Assembly: GCA_035551355.1 (NCBI GenBank)
Contig: DASZNF010000012.1
Span: 1-28,807, forward strand
DNA from: DATATV01 sp035551355
GTDB lineage: Bacteria; Actinomycetota; Actinomycetes; Mycobacteriales; Pseudonocardiaceae
DNA length: 28,807 nt
Direction: 5' to 3'
In this document: piece after piece, positions 1 through 8,526 of the stretch
Numbering within the stretch: the stretch's first letter is position 1
Layout of the letters: every line of letters begins with the position of its first letter
The notes under the pieces: generated by a model
What the model was told of the DNA's origin: nothing
The model's input: the letters and a program-made list of their open reading frames with translations, nothing else
Databases searched by the model: none
Translations under genes and position numbers: made by a program

Positions 1-353
1 ACAAAAACGATGTCCACTAAATTTGGTCTACTCAAAGGAACCCAATAACGGGTTCATATTATTAGACACGCTCTACTAGCTTCATCGGCACACTGTTGAG
101 TTCTCAAAGAACACACGCACACACCCTCGAATCACTCTCGCAACCCACTGGGCGAAGCATCATCTTCGGTATTTCTGAAGCTTATCTGATTCGGTCTCAG
201 TCTCCAAATCCGCCCTGCCGGGCGAAGGAGCCTGGTGTCGAACCGGCGGTCACCCACTCTACCACTTGCGTAGGAGCTTGGTTCGTGACCCCTGCCGCGC
301 TCGTTCCCGGGGGCCTTTCGGCTTTTCGGGCCCGTGTCGCGCTGACATGGAAT
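1..353 (-). promoter_or_regulatory. rRNA operon leader (5' external spacer before 16S rRNA)
   Basis: Read on the minus strand this stretch has the hallmark of an actinobacterial rrn leader: a boxA-like element TGTTCTTTGAGAA (101-113) continuing into ACTCAACAGTGTGC (about 89-102), the same arrangement found just before 16S rRNA in mycobacteria. It recruits Nus factors for antitermination and takes part in pre-rRNA processing. A short hairpin CGCCC-TGCC-GGGCG lies at 211-224. The AT-rich stretch 1-80 is typical of the last part of the leader. The conserved first bases of 16S are not seen, so the gene should begin just left of base 1. No protein gene is credible here. Confidence 0.82.
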
Positions 354-382
354 AAGTTACGCGGCCGAGAACAGGAAGTCAA
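354..382 (-). promoter_or_regulatory. rrn operon promoter (-35 TTGACT, -10 TAACTT)
   Basis: On the minus strand TTGACT (377-382) and TAACTT (354-359) are separated by exactly 17 bases, a near-consensus housekeeping sigma-factor promoter. It points at the rrn leader and lies 72 bases past the tyrS stop codon. Ribosomal RNA operons in this group often carry several promoters; this is the only convincing one I see. Confidence 0.75.
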
Positions 383-453
383 ATCGCGGCCTTATAGGCC
401 CGGCACGACGGGTAACCGCAGGTCAGCGACCCCGTACCGGGCTTGGAACCAAG

Positions 454-1725
454 CTAGTGCACCAGCCGGACGCCCGCAGTGTGACGCTTGCCACGCCGAA
501 CCACCAACCAACCGCCGGCCAGCGCGTCTTCGCTGGTCGGACGCCACTCCTCGGCGGTCACCTTGGTGTTGTTGATGTACGCGCCGCCCTCTTTCACCGT
601 CCGCCGGGCCGCACCGCGGCTGTCCGCCAGTCCGCAGGACACCAGCAGGTCGACGACGGTGGGCCCGTCGGCCAACCGGGCCTCCCCGGTCGGCGCCTCG
701 GCCATCGCCGAGGTCAGCGTGCCCTCGTCCAGCTCGCGCAGCTCGCCCCGGCCGAACAGGGCCTGGCTGGCCAGCACCACCTTGCGCGTCTCGGCCTCGC
801 CGTGCACCAGCGTGGTGACCTGCTCGGCCAGCGCGCGCTGCGCCGCCCGGGCGGCCGGCCGTTCGGCGGTCTGTTCGGCCAGCGCCTCGATCTCCTCGCG
901 GGACGCGTAGCTGAACACCTTGAGGTAGCTGTCCACGTCCCGGTCATCCGCGTTCATCCAGAACTGGAAGAACGCGTAGGGACTGGTCAGCTCCGGATCC
1001 AGCCACACCGTGCCGGTCTCGGTCTTGCCGAACTTGGTGCCGTCGGCCTTGGTGATCAGCGGCGTGGCCACCGCGTGCACCGACTTTCCCTCGGTGCGGT
1101 GGATCAGGTCCACGCCCGAGGTGATGTTGCCCCACTGGTCACTGCCGCCGGTCTGCAGCGTGCAGCCGTGCCGCCGGTACAGCTGGAGGAAGTCGTTGGC
1201 CTGCAACAGCTGGTAGCTGAACTCGGTGTAGCTGATGCCCGCGTCGGAGTTGAGCCGGGTGCTGATCGCCTCCTTGGCCAGCAACCGGTTCACCCGGAAG
1301 TGCTTGCCCACATCGCGCAGGAAGTCGATGGCCGACATTCCGTCGGTCCAGTCCAGGTTGTTCACCATGACGGCCGCGTTCTCGCCGGTGAACTCCAGGA
1401 ACGGCTCCACCTGGGCCCGGATGCGGTCCACCCAGCCGGCCACCACCTCGGGCGAGTTCAGCGTGCGTTCCGCGGTGGGCTTCGGGTCGCCGATCAGCCC
1501 GGTGGCCCCGCCGACCAGGCCCAGTGGCCGGTTACCGGCTCGCTGGAACCGCGCGGCGGTCAGGATCTGCACCAGATTGCCCAGGTGCAGGCTGGGCGCG
1601 GTGGGGTCGAAACCGACGTAGAGGGTGAGCGGACCGGCGTCGATGTCCCGGCGCAGCGCGTCGAGATCGGTGGACTGCGCGATCAGGCCGCGCCAGGTCA
1701 GCTCGTCGAGGATGTGCTCACTCAC
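454..1725 (-). CDS. tyrS: Tyrosyl-tRNA synthetase
   Basis: Charges tRNA-Tyr with tyrosine in the cytoplasm. The 423-residue product has the normal bacterial TyrRS length. Class I signatures are present: the HIGH-type HLGN at residues 47-50, GGSDQWGN around 193-200, and the KMSKS-type KFGKT at 231-235, followed by a C-terminal S4 RNA-binding domain (about 360-423). The start is GTG at 1725; an upstream in-frame ATG would add 31 residues unlike the family and overlap mpg heavily. The GTG overlaps the mpg stop (GTGA), so tyrS looks like the translationally coupled last gene of the arginine operon. The rrn promoter lies just downstream. In Mycobacterium tuberculosis mpg and tyrS are also adjacent. 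Confidence 0.97.
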   Translation of the reverse strand: MSEHILDELTWRGLIAQSTDLDALRRDIDAGPLTLYVGFDPTAPSLHLGNLVQILTAARFQRAGNRPLGLVGGATGLIGDPKPTAERTLNSPEVVAGWVDRIRAQVEPFLEFTGENAAVMVNNLDWTDGMSAIDFLRDVGKHFRVNRLLAKEAISTRLNSDAGISYTEFSYQLLQANDFLQLYRRHGCTLQTGGSDQWGNITSGVDLIHRTEGKSVHAVATPLITKADGTKFGKTETGTVWLDPELTSPYAFFQFWMNADDRDVDSYLKVFSYASREEIEALAEQTAERPAARAAQRALAEQVTTLVHGEAETRKVVLASQALFGRGELRELDEGTLTSAMAEAPTGEARLADGPTVVDLLVSCGLADSRGAARRTVKEGGAYINNTKVTAEEWRPTSEDALAGGWLVVRRGKRHTAGVRLVH

Positions 1726-2357
1726 GCATCCGATTGTCCCCGACCCGGCAAAACGAGATTCACCCGGCGCTTTCCGCCGCGCCGGTACCCGCTGACCGCG
1801 GGTGAACCGTGCACCCACAACCGCCAGGGCACGTCCATCGCGCTGGCCACGCCGACCCGGGGACCGGTGCGCACCTGCTCGTCGGGCACCGGATCGCCGG
1901 TCAGCAACCGCACCGGGGAGGCCGGATCGGTGAGGTCGAGACCGTTGTCCTCGCGGTCAAGGGCCAGCACCGAGGTGAGCCGGGCCGGGCCCTTGGCCAG
2001 TTCGTGGTCCGACCGGGCGGCCGGGCGGCGTTTGCGGGCGGCCGCCACCCCGTCGACCACCTCACCCGCGCGCAGCAGCACCGCGCCGGGCACGCCGTCG
2101 GACTCGGCCACCACGTTCGCGCAGAAATGCATGCCGTACACGAAATACACGTACAGATGACCGGCCGGGCCGAACATCACCGCGTTGCGCTCGGTCTTCC
2201 CGCGGTAGGTGTGCGAGGCCGGGTCGTCGGCACCCCGGTAGGCCTCCACCTCTACCAGCCGCACCCGCACGTCAGCGGCTTCGAGCACCGCGCCCAGCAG
2301 CCGGCGGGCCACCACGAGGGAGTCGCCGGTCAGCTGGGCGCGGTCGAAGACGGTCAC
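1722..2357 (-). CDS. mpg: 3-methyladenine DNA glycosylase (AAG/MPG family)
   Basis: Removes alkylated or deaminated purines from DNA in base-excision repair. The 211-residue product has the AAG-family core: VEVEAYRG with the probable catalytic glutamate at residue 38, the ASHTYRGKTERN segment, GHLYVYFVYGMH, and a C-terminal substrate-pocket region. A GTG start at 2357 overlaps the argH stop by four bases (GTGA), and the stop overlaps the tyrS start in the same way. This leaves no room for its own promoter or terminator. Its presence in an arginine operon has no metabolic logic and probably reflects conserved gene order. Confidence 0.93.
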   Translation of the reverse strand: MTVFDRAQLTGDSLVVARRLLGAVLEAADVRVRLVEVEAYRGADDPASHTYRGKTERNAVMFGPAGHLYVYFVYGMHFCANVVAESDGVPGAVLLRAGEVVDGVAAARKRRPAARSDHELAKGPARLTSVLALDREDNGLDLTDPASPVRLLTGDPVPDEQVRTGPRVGVASAMDVPWRLWVHGSPAVSGYRRGGKRRVNLVLPGRGQSDA

Positions 2358-3784
2358 GCCGGGCGTGGCGAGGTCTGGGCCCACTCCCGCTGTCCCCGCA
2401 CCGACTCGGCCAGCCGCACCAGTTGTTCGGCCACCCGCGCCGGTGCCGTGCCGCCGTAGCCGTCCCGGGAGGAAATCGATCCGCGCACGGTCAGCACGGT
2501 ACGCACCTCGGGGGTCAGTTCGGGATGCACGGCCTTGAGTTCGTCGTCGGTCAGCTCGTCGAGGCCGACTCCGCGCTGCTCGGCCAGCCGCACGCAGCCA
2601 CCGGCCGCCTCGTGTGCCACCCGGAACGGAATCCCTTGCCGCACAAGCCATTCCGCGATGTCGGTGGCCAGGGTGAAGCCGGCCGGAGCCAGCTCGGCCA
2701 TCCGCTCGGTGTTGAAAACGACCGTGCCGACCATGCCGGTGATCGCGGGCAGCAACAGGTCCAGCTGCTCGACCGAGTCGAACAGCGGCTCCTTGTCCTC
2801 CTGCAGATCCCGGTTGTAGGCCAGCGGTTGCGCCTTGAGCGTGGCCAGCAGGCCGGTCAGGTTGCCGATCAGCCGGCCGGACTTGCCCCGGGTCAGCTCG
2901 GCCACGTCCGGGTTCTTCTTCTGCGGCATGATCGAACTGCCGGTGGCCCAGGCGTCGTCCAGCACCGCGTAGCCGAACTCCGCGGTGGTCCAGATGATGA
3001 ACTCCTCGGCCATCCGGGACAGGTCCACCCCGAGCATGGCCAGCGCGAACGCGGCCTCGGCGGCGAAATCCCGGGAGGCGGTGCCGTCCAGCGAGTTCTC
3101 CACCGATGCGTCGAAGCCCAGTTCCCTGGCCACCGCGGTCGGGTCGAGACCCAGCGAGGAACCGGCCAGCGCGCCCGAACCGTAGGGTGACACCGCGGTG
3201 CGCCGATCCCAGTCGATCAGCCGCGACACGTCCCGGGACAGCGCCTGGGCGTGCGCGGCCAGGTGGTGGGCCAGCAGCACCGGCTGCGCGTGCTGCAGGT
3301 GGGTGCGTCCGGGCATCACCGCGTCCGGATGGGCATTGGCCTGGGCCAGCAGCGCGTCCACCACGTCCAGGGTGCCCGCGGCGACCCGGCGCAGCGCGTC
3401 CCGCAGCCACATCCGGAACAGCGTGGCCACCTGGTCGTTGCGGGAGCGGCCGGCGCGCAGTTTGCCACCGAGTTCCGGTCCGGCCCGGTCGATCAGGCCG
3501 CGTTCCAGCGCGGTGTGCACGTCCTCGTCGGCCAGGGTGGCCACGAACTCGCCGGAGACCACGTCGGCCTCCAGCGTGTCCAGCGCGGCCAGCATGGCGG
3601 TCAGCTCGTCGTCGGTGAGCAGACCGGCGGCCGCGAGGCCCCGGGCGTGCGCCCGGGAACCCGCGATGTCGTAGGTGGCCAGCCGCCAGTCGAAGTGGGT
3701 CGAGGCGGACAGCGCGGCCATCGCCTCGGCCGGTCCCGAGCTGAACCGGCCGCCCCACAGCGCGACCTTCTGCTGCTCGGCCAT
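2354..3784 (-). CDS. argH: Argininosuccinate lyase
   Basis: Last step of arginine synthesis: argininosuccinate is split into arginine and fumarate. The 476-residue product belongs to the fumarase/aspartase superfamily. Signatures are RSRNDQV (113-119), HLQHAQP (162-168, substrate-binding and catalytic His region) and the flexible loop SSIMPQKKNPD (283-293) with the catalytic serine. ATG start at 3784 shares one base with the argG stop (TGATG), so the two are coupled. Full length, no defects seen. Confidence 0.98.
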   Translation of the reverse strand: MAEQQKVALWGGRFSSGPAEAMAALSASTHFDWRLATYDIAGSRAHARGLAAAGLLTDDELTAMLAALDTLEADVVSGEFVATLADEDVHTALERGLIDRAGPELGGKLRAGRSRNDQVATLFRMWLRDALRRVAAGTLDVVDALLAQANAHPDAVMPGRTHLQHAQPVLLAHHLAAHAQALSRDVSRLIDWDRRTAVSPYGSGALAGSSLGLDPTAVARELGFDASVENSLDGTASRDFAAEAAFALAMLGVDLSRMAEEFIIWTTAEFGYAVLDDAWATGSSIMPQKKNPDVAELTRGKSGRLIGNLTGLLATLKAQPLAYNRDLQEDKEPLFDSVEQLDLLLPAITGMVGTVVFNTERMAELAPAGFTLATDIAEWLVRQGIPFRVAHEAAGGCVRLAEQRGVGLDELTDDELKAVHPELTPEVRTVLTVRGSISSRDGYGGTAPARVAEQLVRLAESVRGQREWAQTSPRPA

Positions 3785-4983
3785 CAGCCGCCCAACTGGT
3801 CGCGCTTGGCGGCGATCTTGCTGGACAGACCCCACAACTGGATGAAGCCCTTGGCCTGCGACTGGTCGAAGGTGTCGCCCTCGTCGTAGGTGGCCAGGTT
3901 GAAGTCGTAGAGCGACTGCTCGCTGCGCCGGCCGGTGACGGTGGCGTTGCCGCCGTGCAGCTGCAGCCGGATCTCGCCGGACACGTGCTCCTGGGTCTTG
4001 GCCAGGAACACGTCCAGGGCCTCCTTCAGCGGGGAGAACCACAGGCCGTCGTAGACCAGCTCGCCCCAGCGCTGCTCGGTCTGCCGCTTGAACCGGGCCA
4101 GGTCCCGCTCCAGGGTGACGTTCTCCAGTTCCTGGTGCGCGGTGATCAGCGCGATCGCGCCGGGCGCCTCGTACACCTCGCGGCTCTTGATGCCGACCAG
4201 CCGGTCCTCGACCATGTCCAGCCGGCCGACGCCGTGCGCGCCGGCCCGGCGGTTGAGCTCGGAGATGGCCTCCAGCATGGTGACGGTCTCACCGTCGATG
4301 GCCACCGGGACGCCCTTTTCGAAGGTGATGACCAGTTCGTCCGGGGCGTGCCACTGGGTGGGGTCCTGGGTGTAGGAGTACACGTCCTTGGTGGGCGCGT
4401 TCCACAGGTCCTCCAGGAACCCGGTCTCCACCGCGCGGCCCCACACGTTCTGGTCGATCGAGAACGGGGACTTCTTGGTCACGTCGATGGGCAGATTGCG
4501 CTCGTCGGCCCAGGCGATGGCCTTCTCCCGGGTCCAGGCGTAGTCCCGGACCGGGGCGATCACCTTGAGGTCGGGGGCCAGCGCGCCGATGCCGACCTCG
4601 AACCGCACCTGGTCGTTGCCCTTGCCGGTGCAGCCGTGCGAGACGGTGTCGGCGTTGTGCATCTTGGCCGCGGTCACCAGGTGCTTGACGATCAGCGGCC
4701 GGGACAGCGCGGAGACCAGCGGATAGCGGTCCATGTAGAGCGCGTTGGCCTGTAGCGCGGGCAGGCAGTACTGCTCGGCGAACTCGTCCCGCGCGTCGAC
4801 CACGACGGCGTCCTTGGCGCCGCACTCCAGGGCCCGCTTGCGGACGGTCTCCAGATCCTCGCCACCCTGGCCGACGTCGATGGCCACGGCGATGACCTCG
4901 GCGCCGGTCTCCTGGGCGATCCAGCCGATCGCCACCGAGGTGTCCAGCCCGCCGGAGTAGGCGAGCACAACCCGTTCGGTCAT
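3784..4983 (-). CDS. argG: Argininosuccinate synthase
   Basis: Joins citrulline and aspartate with ATP to make argininosuccinate. The 399-residue protein has the N-type ATP-pyrophosphatase loop SGGLDTS (10-16) and conserved citrulline/aspartate-binding segments such as HGCTGKGNDQVRFE and KKSPFSIDQNVWG. ATG start lies three bases after the argR stop; a purine-rich AGGAGAA at the end of argR can serve as ribosome binding site. This is the only junction in the arg chain without an overlap. Confidence 0.98.
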   Translation of the reverse strand: MTERVVLAYSGGLDTSVAIGWIAQETGAEVIAVAIDVGQGGEDLETVRKRALECGAKDAVVVDARDEFAEQYCLPALQANALYMDRYPLVSALSRPLIVKHLVTAAKMHNADTVSHGCTGKGNDQVRFEVGIGALAPDLKVIAPVRDYAWTREKAIAWADERNLPIDVTKKSPFSIDQNVWGRAVETGFLEDLWNAPTKDVYSYTQDPTQWHAPDELVITFEKGVPVAIDGETVTMLEAISELNRRAGAHGVGRLDMVEDRLVGIKSREVYEAPGAIALITAHQELENVTLERDLARFKRQTEQRWGELVYDGLWFSPLKEALDVFLAKTQEHVSGEIRLQLHGGNATVTGRRSEQSLYDFNLATYDEGDTFDQSQAKGFIQLWGLSSKIAAKRDQLGG

Positions 4984-4986
4984 TCC

Positions 4987-5505
4987 TCAGTTCTCCTTCG
5001 TTTCTTCTGCCGTTCGGGCCGCCAGTGCGGTGAATCGGTCGGCAAGTTCAAGTCCGGTCAATGGTTCCCGGGCGATCACCATCAGCGTGTCGTCGCCGGC
5101 GATGGTGCCCACCACCTCGTGCAGCGCGGCCCGGTCGATCGCGCTGGCCAGGAACTGCGCCGCTCCGGGCGGGGTGCGCAGCACGGTCAGGTTGGCCGAG
5201 CCGTCCGCGGAGACCAGCAGTTCGGCCAGCAGCCGGGCCAGGCGGGAGGTGCCACCCCGCACGCCGCGCACCGGGCTGCCGTCCTCCGGGATGACGTACA
5301 CCGCCGCCCCGCCGTCCACGCCGCGCAGTTTCACCGCGCCCAGCTCGTCCAGGTCCCGAGAAAGCGTGGCCTGGGTGACCTCAACCCCTTCCGCGGCAAG
5401 GAGTTTGGCCAGTTCGGTCTGGCTGCGCACGGCCATCGAGGAGACGATCTCCACGATTCGGGCCTGCCGCGCGACCCGGGTCGCGCCGGTCGAGGCGGCG
5501 GTCAT
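4987..5505 (-). CDS. argR: Arginine repressor ArgR
   Basis: Arginine-dependent transcription factor that represses arginine biosynthesis by binding ARG boxes as a hexamer. The 172-residue product has an N-terminal winged helix-turn-helix with the recognition helix VTQATLSRDL (about 43-52) and a C-terminal arginine-binding/oligomerisation domain with GTIAGDDT (133-140). The ATG at 5505 overlaps the argF stop (ATGA). It probably controls its own operon through the site before argC at 10731-10755. Length is normal for the family. Confidence 0.97.
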   Translation of the reverse strand: MTAASTGATRVARQARIVEIVSSMAVRSQTELAKLLAAEGVEVTQATLSRDLDELGAVKLRGVDGGAAVYVIPEDGSPVRGVRGGTSRLARLLAELLVSADGSANLTVLRTPPGAAQFLASAIDRAALHEVVGTIAGDDTLMVIAREPLTGLELADRFTALAARTAEETKEN

Positions 5506-6434
5506 CGTCGCTGGCCGTTCTGTTGCACCAGCCAGGCCAGCAGCGCTTTCTGGGCGTGCAGACGGTTTTCCGCCTCGTCCCACACCGCGCTGGCCGGACC
5601 GTCGAGCACCTCGTCGGTGATCTCGAAGCCGCGGTGCGCGGGCAGGCAGTGCATGGCGATCGCGCCCGGCGCGGCCTTGGCCATCAGCTCGGCGTTGATC
5701 TGGAACGGGCGGAACGGGCCGACCCGGTCCAGGCCGTCGTTCTCCTGGCCCATCGAGGTCCAGGTGTCGGTGACCAGCACGTCCGCGCCGTCCACGGCGG
5801 CGTCCGCGGAGGTGAACGTCCCGACCTCGGCGCCGGTCTCCGCGCCGCGCTTCGTCGCGTCGGCCAGGAACATCGGGTCGGGCTGGAAGCCTTCCGGACC
5901 AGCGATCCGCACGTTGACGCCCGCGGTCACGCCGCCCAGCAACAGCGAGTGCGCCATGTTGTTGGCGCCGTCGCCGAGGTAGGTCAGGGTCAGGCCGGCC
6001 AGTTTGCCGTGCCGTTCCCGGATGGTCTGCAGATCGGCCAGCACCTGGCACGGGTGGAACTCGTCGGTCAGCGCGTTGATCACCGGGATGGTCGCGGTGG
6101 AGGCCATCGCCTCGATGCGCCCCTGCGCGAAGGTCCGCCACACCACGACATCCACGAACCGGGACAACATCCGGGCGGTGTCCTCGATGGTTTCCTCGCG
6201 GCCCAGCTGCATGGTGCGCCCGTCCACCACCACCGGGTGGCCGCCGAGCTGGGAAATGCCGACATCGAAGGAAAGCCGGGTGCGGGTGGAGTTCTTCTCG
6301 AAGATGGCGGCCACGGATTTCCCGGCCAGCGCGGGAAACCCGAGCGGGTCGGCCTTCATCCGGTCGGCCAGATCGAGCACCTCGGTCTGTTCGGCCGGGG
6401 ACAGGTCGTCGTCGCGCAGAAAGTGCCGGGTCAT
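5502..6434 (-). CDS. argF: Ornithine carbamoyltransferase
   Basis: Makes citrulline from ornithine and carbamoyl phosphate. The 310-residue protein carries the carbamoyl-phosphate motif STRT (49-52), HPCQ (127-130) and the ornithine-side HCLP (262-265), all intact. The open frame extends far upstream, but the ATG at 6434 gives the family N-terminus and an ATGA overlap with argD. It is the anabolic enzyme by context. Confidence 0.97.
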   Translation of the reverse strand: MTRHFLRDDDLSPAEQTEVLDLADRMKADPLGFPALAGKSVAAIFEKNSTRTRLSFDVGISQLGGHPVVVDGRTMQLGREETIEDTARMLSRFVDVVVWRTFAQGRIEAMASTATIPVINALTDEFHPCQVLADLQTIRERHGKLAGLTLTYLGDGANNMAHSLLLGGVTAGVNVRIAGPEGFQPDPMFLADATKRGAETGAEVGTFTSADAAVDGADVLVTDTWTSMGQENDGLDRVGPFRPFQINAELMAKAAPGAIAMHCLPAHRGFEITDEVLDGPASAVWDEAENRLHAQKALLAWLVQQNGQRR

Positions 6435-7612
6435 GCGTTCTCCAGGATGGCGGGCAGGGCGGCGAGGAACTGGTGGGCCTGATCGTCGTCGAGCACCAGC
6501 GGTGGCGCCAGCCGGACCACGTCCGGCGCCACCGGGTTGACCAGGAATCCGGCCTGCTGGGCGGCCGCGGTCAGCGCGCCGGACCTGGCTTCGGCCAGGG
6601 TGATGCCCAACAGCAGTCCGGCGCCGCGCACCCCCGTGATCAGCGGATGGTGCAGGTTCTCCACGCCCTGGGCCAGGTTCTTGCCGACGGTGGCGGCGTG
6701 CTCGGCCAGCCGGTCGGCGGCGATGGTGCGCAGCACCGCCAGTCCGGCCGCGCAGCACACCGGGTTGCCGCCGAAGGTGGTGCCGTGCTGGCCGGGCCGC
6801 AACAGGTCGCCGGCCGCGCCGACGCCGACGACCGCGCCCAGCGGCAGGCCACCGCCGAGGCCCTTGGCCAGGGTGATGATGTCCGGGGTGATCCCGGCCT
6901 GCTGGAAGGCGAACCAGCTGCCCATCCGGCCAAGGCCGGTCTGCACCTCGTCGATCACCAGCAGCGCGCCGACCTCGCTGGTCAGTTCCCGCGCGGCGGC
7001 CAGGTAGCCGTCCGGCGCCGGGATCACGCCCCCCTCGCCGAGCACCGGCTCCAGGAAGACGGCGGCGGTTTCGTTGTCCACCACGGCTTTCAGCGCGGCG
7101 AGGTCGCCGAAGGGCACGTGCGTGACGCCCGGGGTGAGCGGTTCGAACGGTTCGCGCTTGCCGGGCTGGCCGGTGAGCGCCAGCGCGCCCATGGTGCGGC
7201 CGTGGAACGCGCCCTCGGCCGCGACCACCTTCTGCCGGCCGGTCAGCCGGGTGATCTTGAACGCACCTTCCAGCGCCTCCGCGCCGGAGTTGCAGAACAG
7301 GACCTTTCCGTTGCCCGCGAAGCCGGTCACGTCCAGCAGGGCCTCGGCCAGTTCCACCGCGACCGGGTTGATGTAGAGGTTCGAGGTGTGCCCGAGGCGG
7401 CCGATCTGCTCGGTGACCGCGGCCACCACGGCGGGGTGGGCGTGGCCCAGCGCGTTGACCGCGATGCCGCCGACCAGATCGAGGTAGCGGTTGCCGTCGG
7501 CGTCGAACACCCAGGCGCCCTCGCCGCGCACCAGGGTGAGCGGCGGGGTTCCGTAGTTGTCCATCAGCGCGGCCTGCCACCGGGCCGTACCGTCCACATT
7601 GGACGAGATCAT
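6431..7612 (-). CDS. argD: Acetylornithine aminotransferase
   Basis: PLP-dependent class III aminotransferase converting N-acetylglutamate semialdehyde to N-acetylornithine. In the 393-residue product the PLP-binding lysine is K250 in the segment ITLAKGLGGGLPLGA, the pyridine-nitrogen aspartate is D221 in VIDEVQTGLGR, and the phosphate-binding region is NSGAEA (108-113). ATG at 7612 overlaps the argB stop (ATGA). Confidence 0.97.
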   Translation of the reverse strand: MISSNVDGTARWQAALMDNYGTPPLTLVRGEGAWVFDADGNRYLDLVGGIAVNALGHAHPAVVAAVTEQIGRLGHTSNLYINPVAVELAEALLDVTGFAGNGKVLFCNSGAEALEGAFKITRLTGRQKVVAAEGAFHGRTMGALALTGQPGKREPFEPLTPGVTHVPFGDLAALKAVVDNETAAVFLEPVLGEGGVIPAPDGYLAAARELTSEVGALLVIDEVQTGLGRMGSWFAFQQAGITPDIITLAKGLGGGLPLGAVVGVGAAGDLLRPGQHGTTFGGNPVCCAAGLAVLRTIAADRLAEHAATVGKNLAQGVENLHHPLITGVRGAGLLLGITLAEARSGALTAAAQQAGFLVNPVAPDVVRLAPPLVLDDDQAHQFLAALPAILENA

Positions 7613-8526
7613 GCCTGCTCCTCCTCGGGTAGCACCATGGTGCCCACGCCGTGCGTGGTGAAGATTTCCAGCAGTACCGAGTGCGCCAGCCGGCCGTCGA
7701 TCACGTGCGCCCTGGGGACGCCGCCGCGCACCGCGCGCAGGCAGGCCTCCATCTTGGGCACCATGCCCGAGGCCAGGCCGGGCAGCAATTCGGCCAGTTT
7801 GCCCGCGCGCACCTCGGTCAACAGGCTGCCCCGGTCCGGCCAGTTCGCGTACAGGCCCTCCACGTCGGTGAGCACCACGAGCTTCTCCGCGCCGAGCGCG
7901 ACGGCCAGCGCGCCGGCCGCGGTGTCGGCGTTCACGTTGTGCACCACGCCGTCGGCGTCCGGCGCGACGGTGGACACCACCGGGATCCGGCCGGCCCGCA
8001 CAATGTCCAGCACCGCGTCCGGATTCACCGCGACCACGTCGCCGACCAGGCCAACGTCCACCGGCTCACCGTCCACAATGGCCGGACGACGGGCCGCGGT
8101 GAACAGGTGCGCGTCCTCGCCGGAAATGCCCACGGCATAAGGACCGTGCGCGTTGATCAGGCCGACCAGTTCGCGGCCGACCTGACCGAACAGCACCATC
8201 CGCACGATGTCCATGGTCTCCGGGGTGGTCACCCGCAGGCCGCCGCGGAACTCGCCGGGAATGCCCAGCCGGGTGAGCATCGAGGAGATCTGCGGCCCGC
8301 CGCCGTGCACCACCACCGGGTGCAGCCCGGCCAGCCGCAGGAACACCATGTCCTGGGCGAAGGCGTGCTTGAGCTCGTCGTCGATCATGGCGTTGCCGCC
8401 GTACTTCACCACGATCACGCTGCCGTGAAAGCGTTGCAGCCAGGGCAAAGCCTCGATCAGCACCGATGCCTTGGCCGAGGCGTCGGCGCGATCCTGCGCC
8501 AGGTCGACGGATTCGGGAAGGCTCAT
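7609..8526 (-). CDS. argB: Acetylglutamate kinase
   Basis: Phosphorylates N-acetylglutamate, usually the arginine-feedback-controlled step in organisms that recycle the acetyl group. The 305-residue product has the amino-acid-kinase fold: VVKYGGNAM with K41, the glycine-rich VVHGGGPQI (72-80), and a C-terminal nucleotide-binding half. An N-terminal helix of about 30 residues before the core resembles the one that makes arginine-sensitive hexamers; allosteric control is an inference. ATG at 8526 overlaps the argJ stop (ATGA). Confidence 0.97.
   Translation of the reverse strand: MSLPESVDLAQDRADASAKASVLIEALPWLQRFHGSVIVVKYGGNAMIDDELKHAFAQDMVFLRLAGLHPVVVHGGGPQISSMLTRLGIPGEFRGGLRVTTPETMDIVRMVLFGQVGRELVGLINAHGPYAVGISGEDAHLFTAARRPAIVDGEPVDVGLVGDVVAVNPDAVLDIVRAGRIPVVSTVAPDADGVVHNVNADTAAGALAVALGAEKLVVLTDVEGLYANWPDRGSLLTEVRAGKLAELLPGLASGMVPKMEACLRAVRGGVPRAHVIDGRLAHSVLLEIFTTHGVGTMVLPEEEQA

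Noticed and set aside
441..454. Palindrome GCTTGGAACCAAGC at the tyrS stop as terminator
   Set aside because: It overlaps the stop codon, has only a two-base loop and no U-run, so I do not call it a terminator.
96..575. A 159-codon plus-strand frame in the rrn leader
   Set aside because: It runs across boxA and the rrn promoter into the tyrS 3' end and has no protein-like pattern.
457..2160. A 567-codon plus-strand frame over tyrS and mpg
   Set aside because: Composition and lack of domains mark it as a shadow; the minus-strand enzymes are clear.
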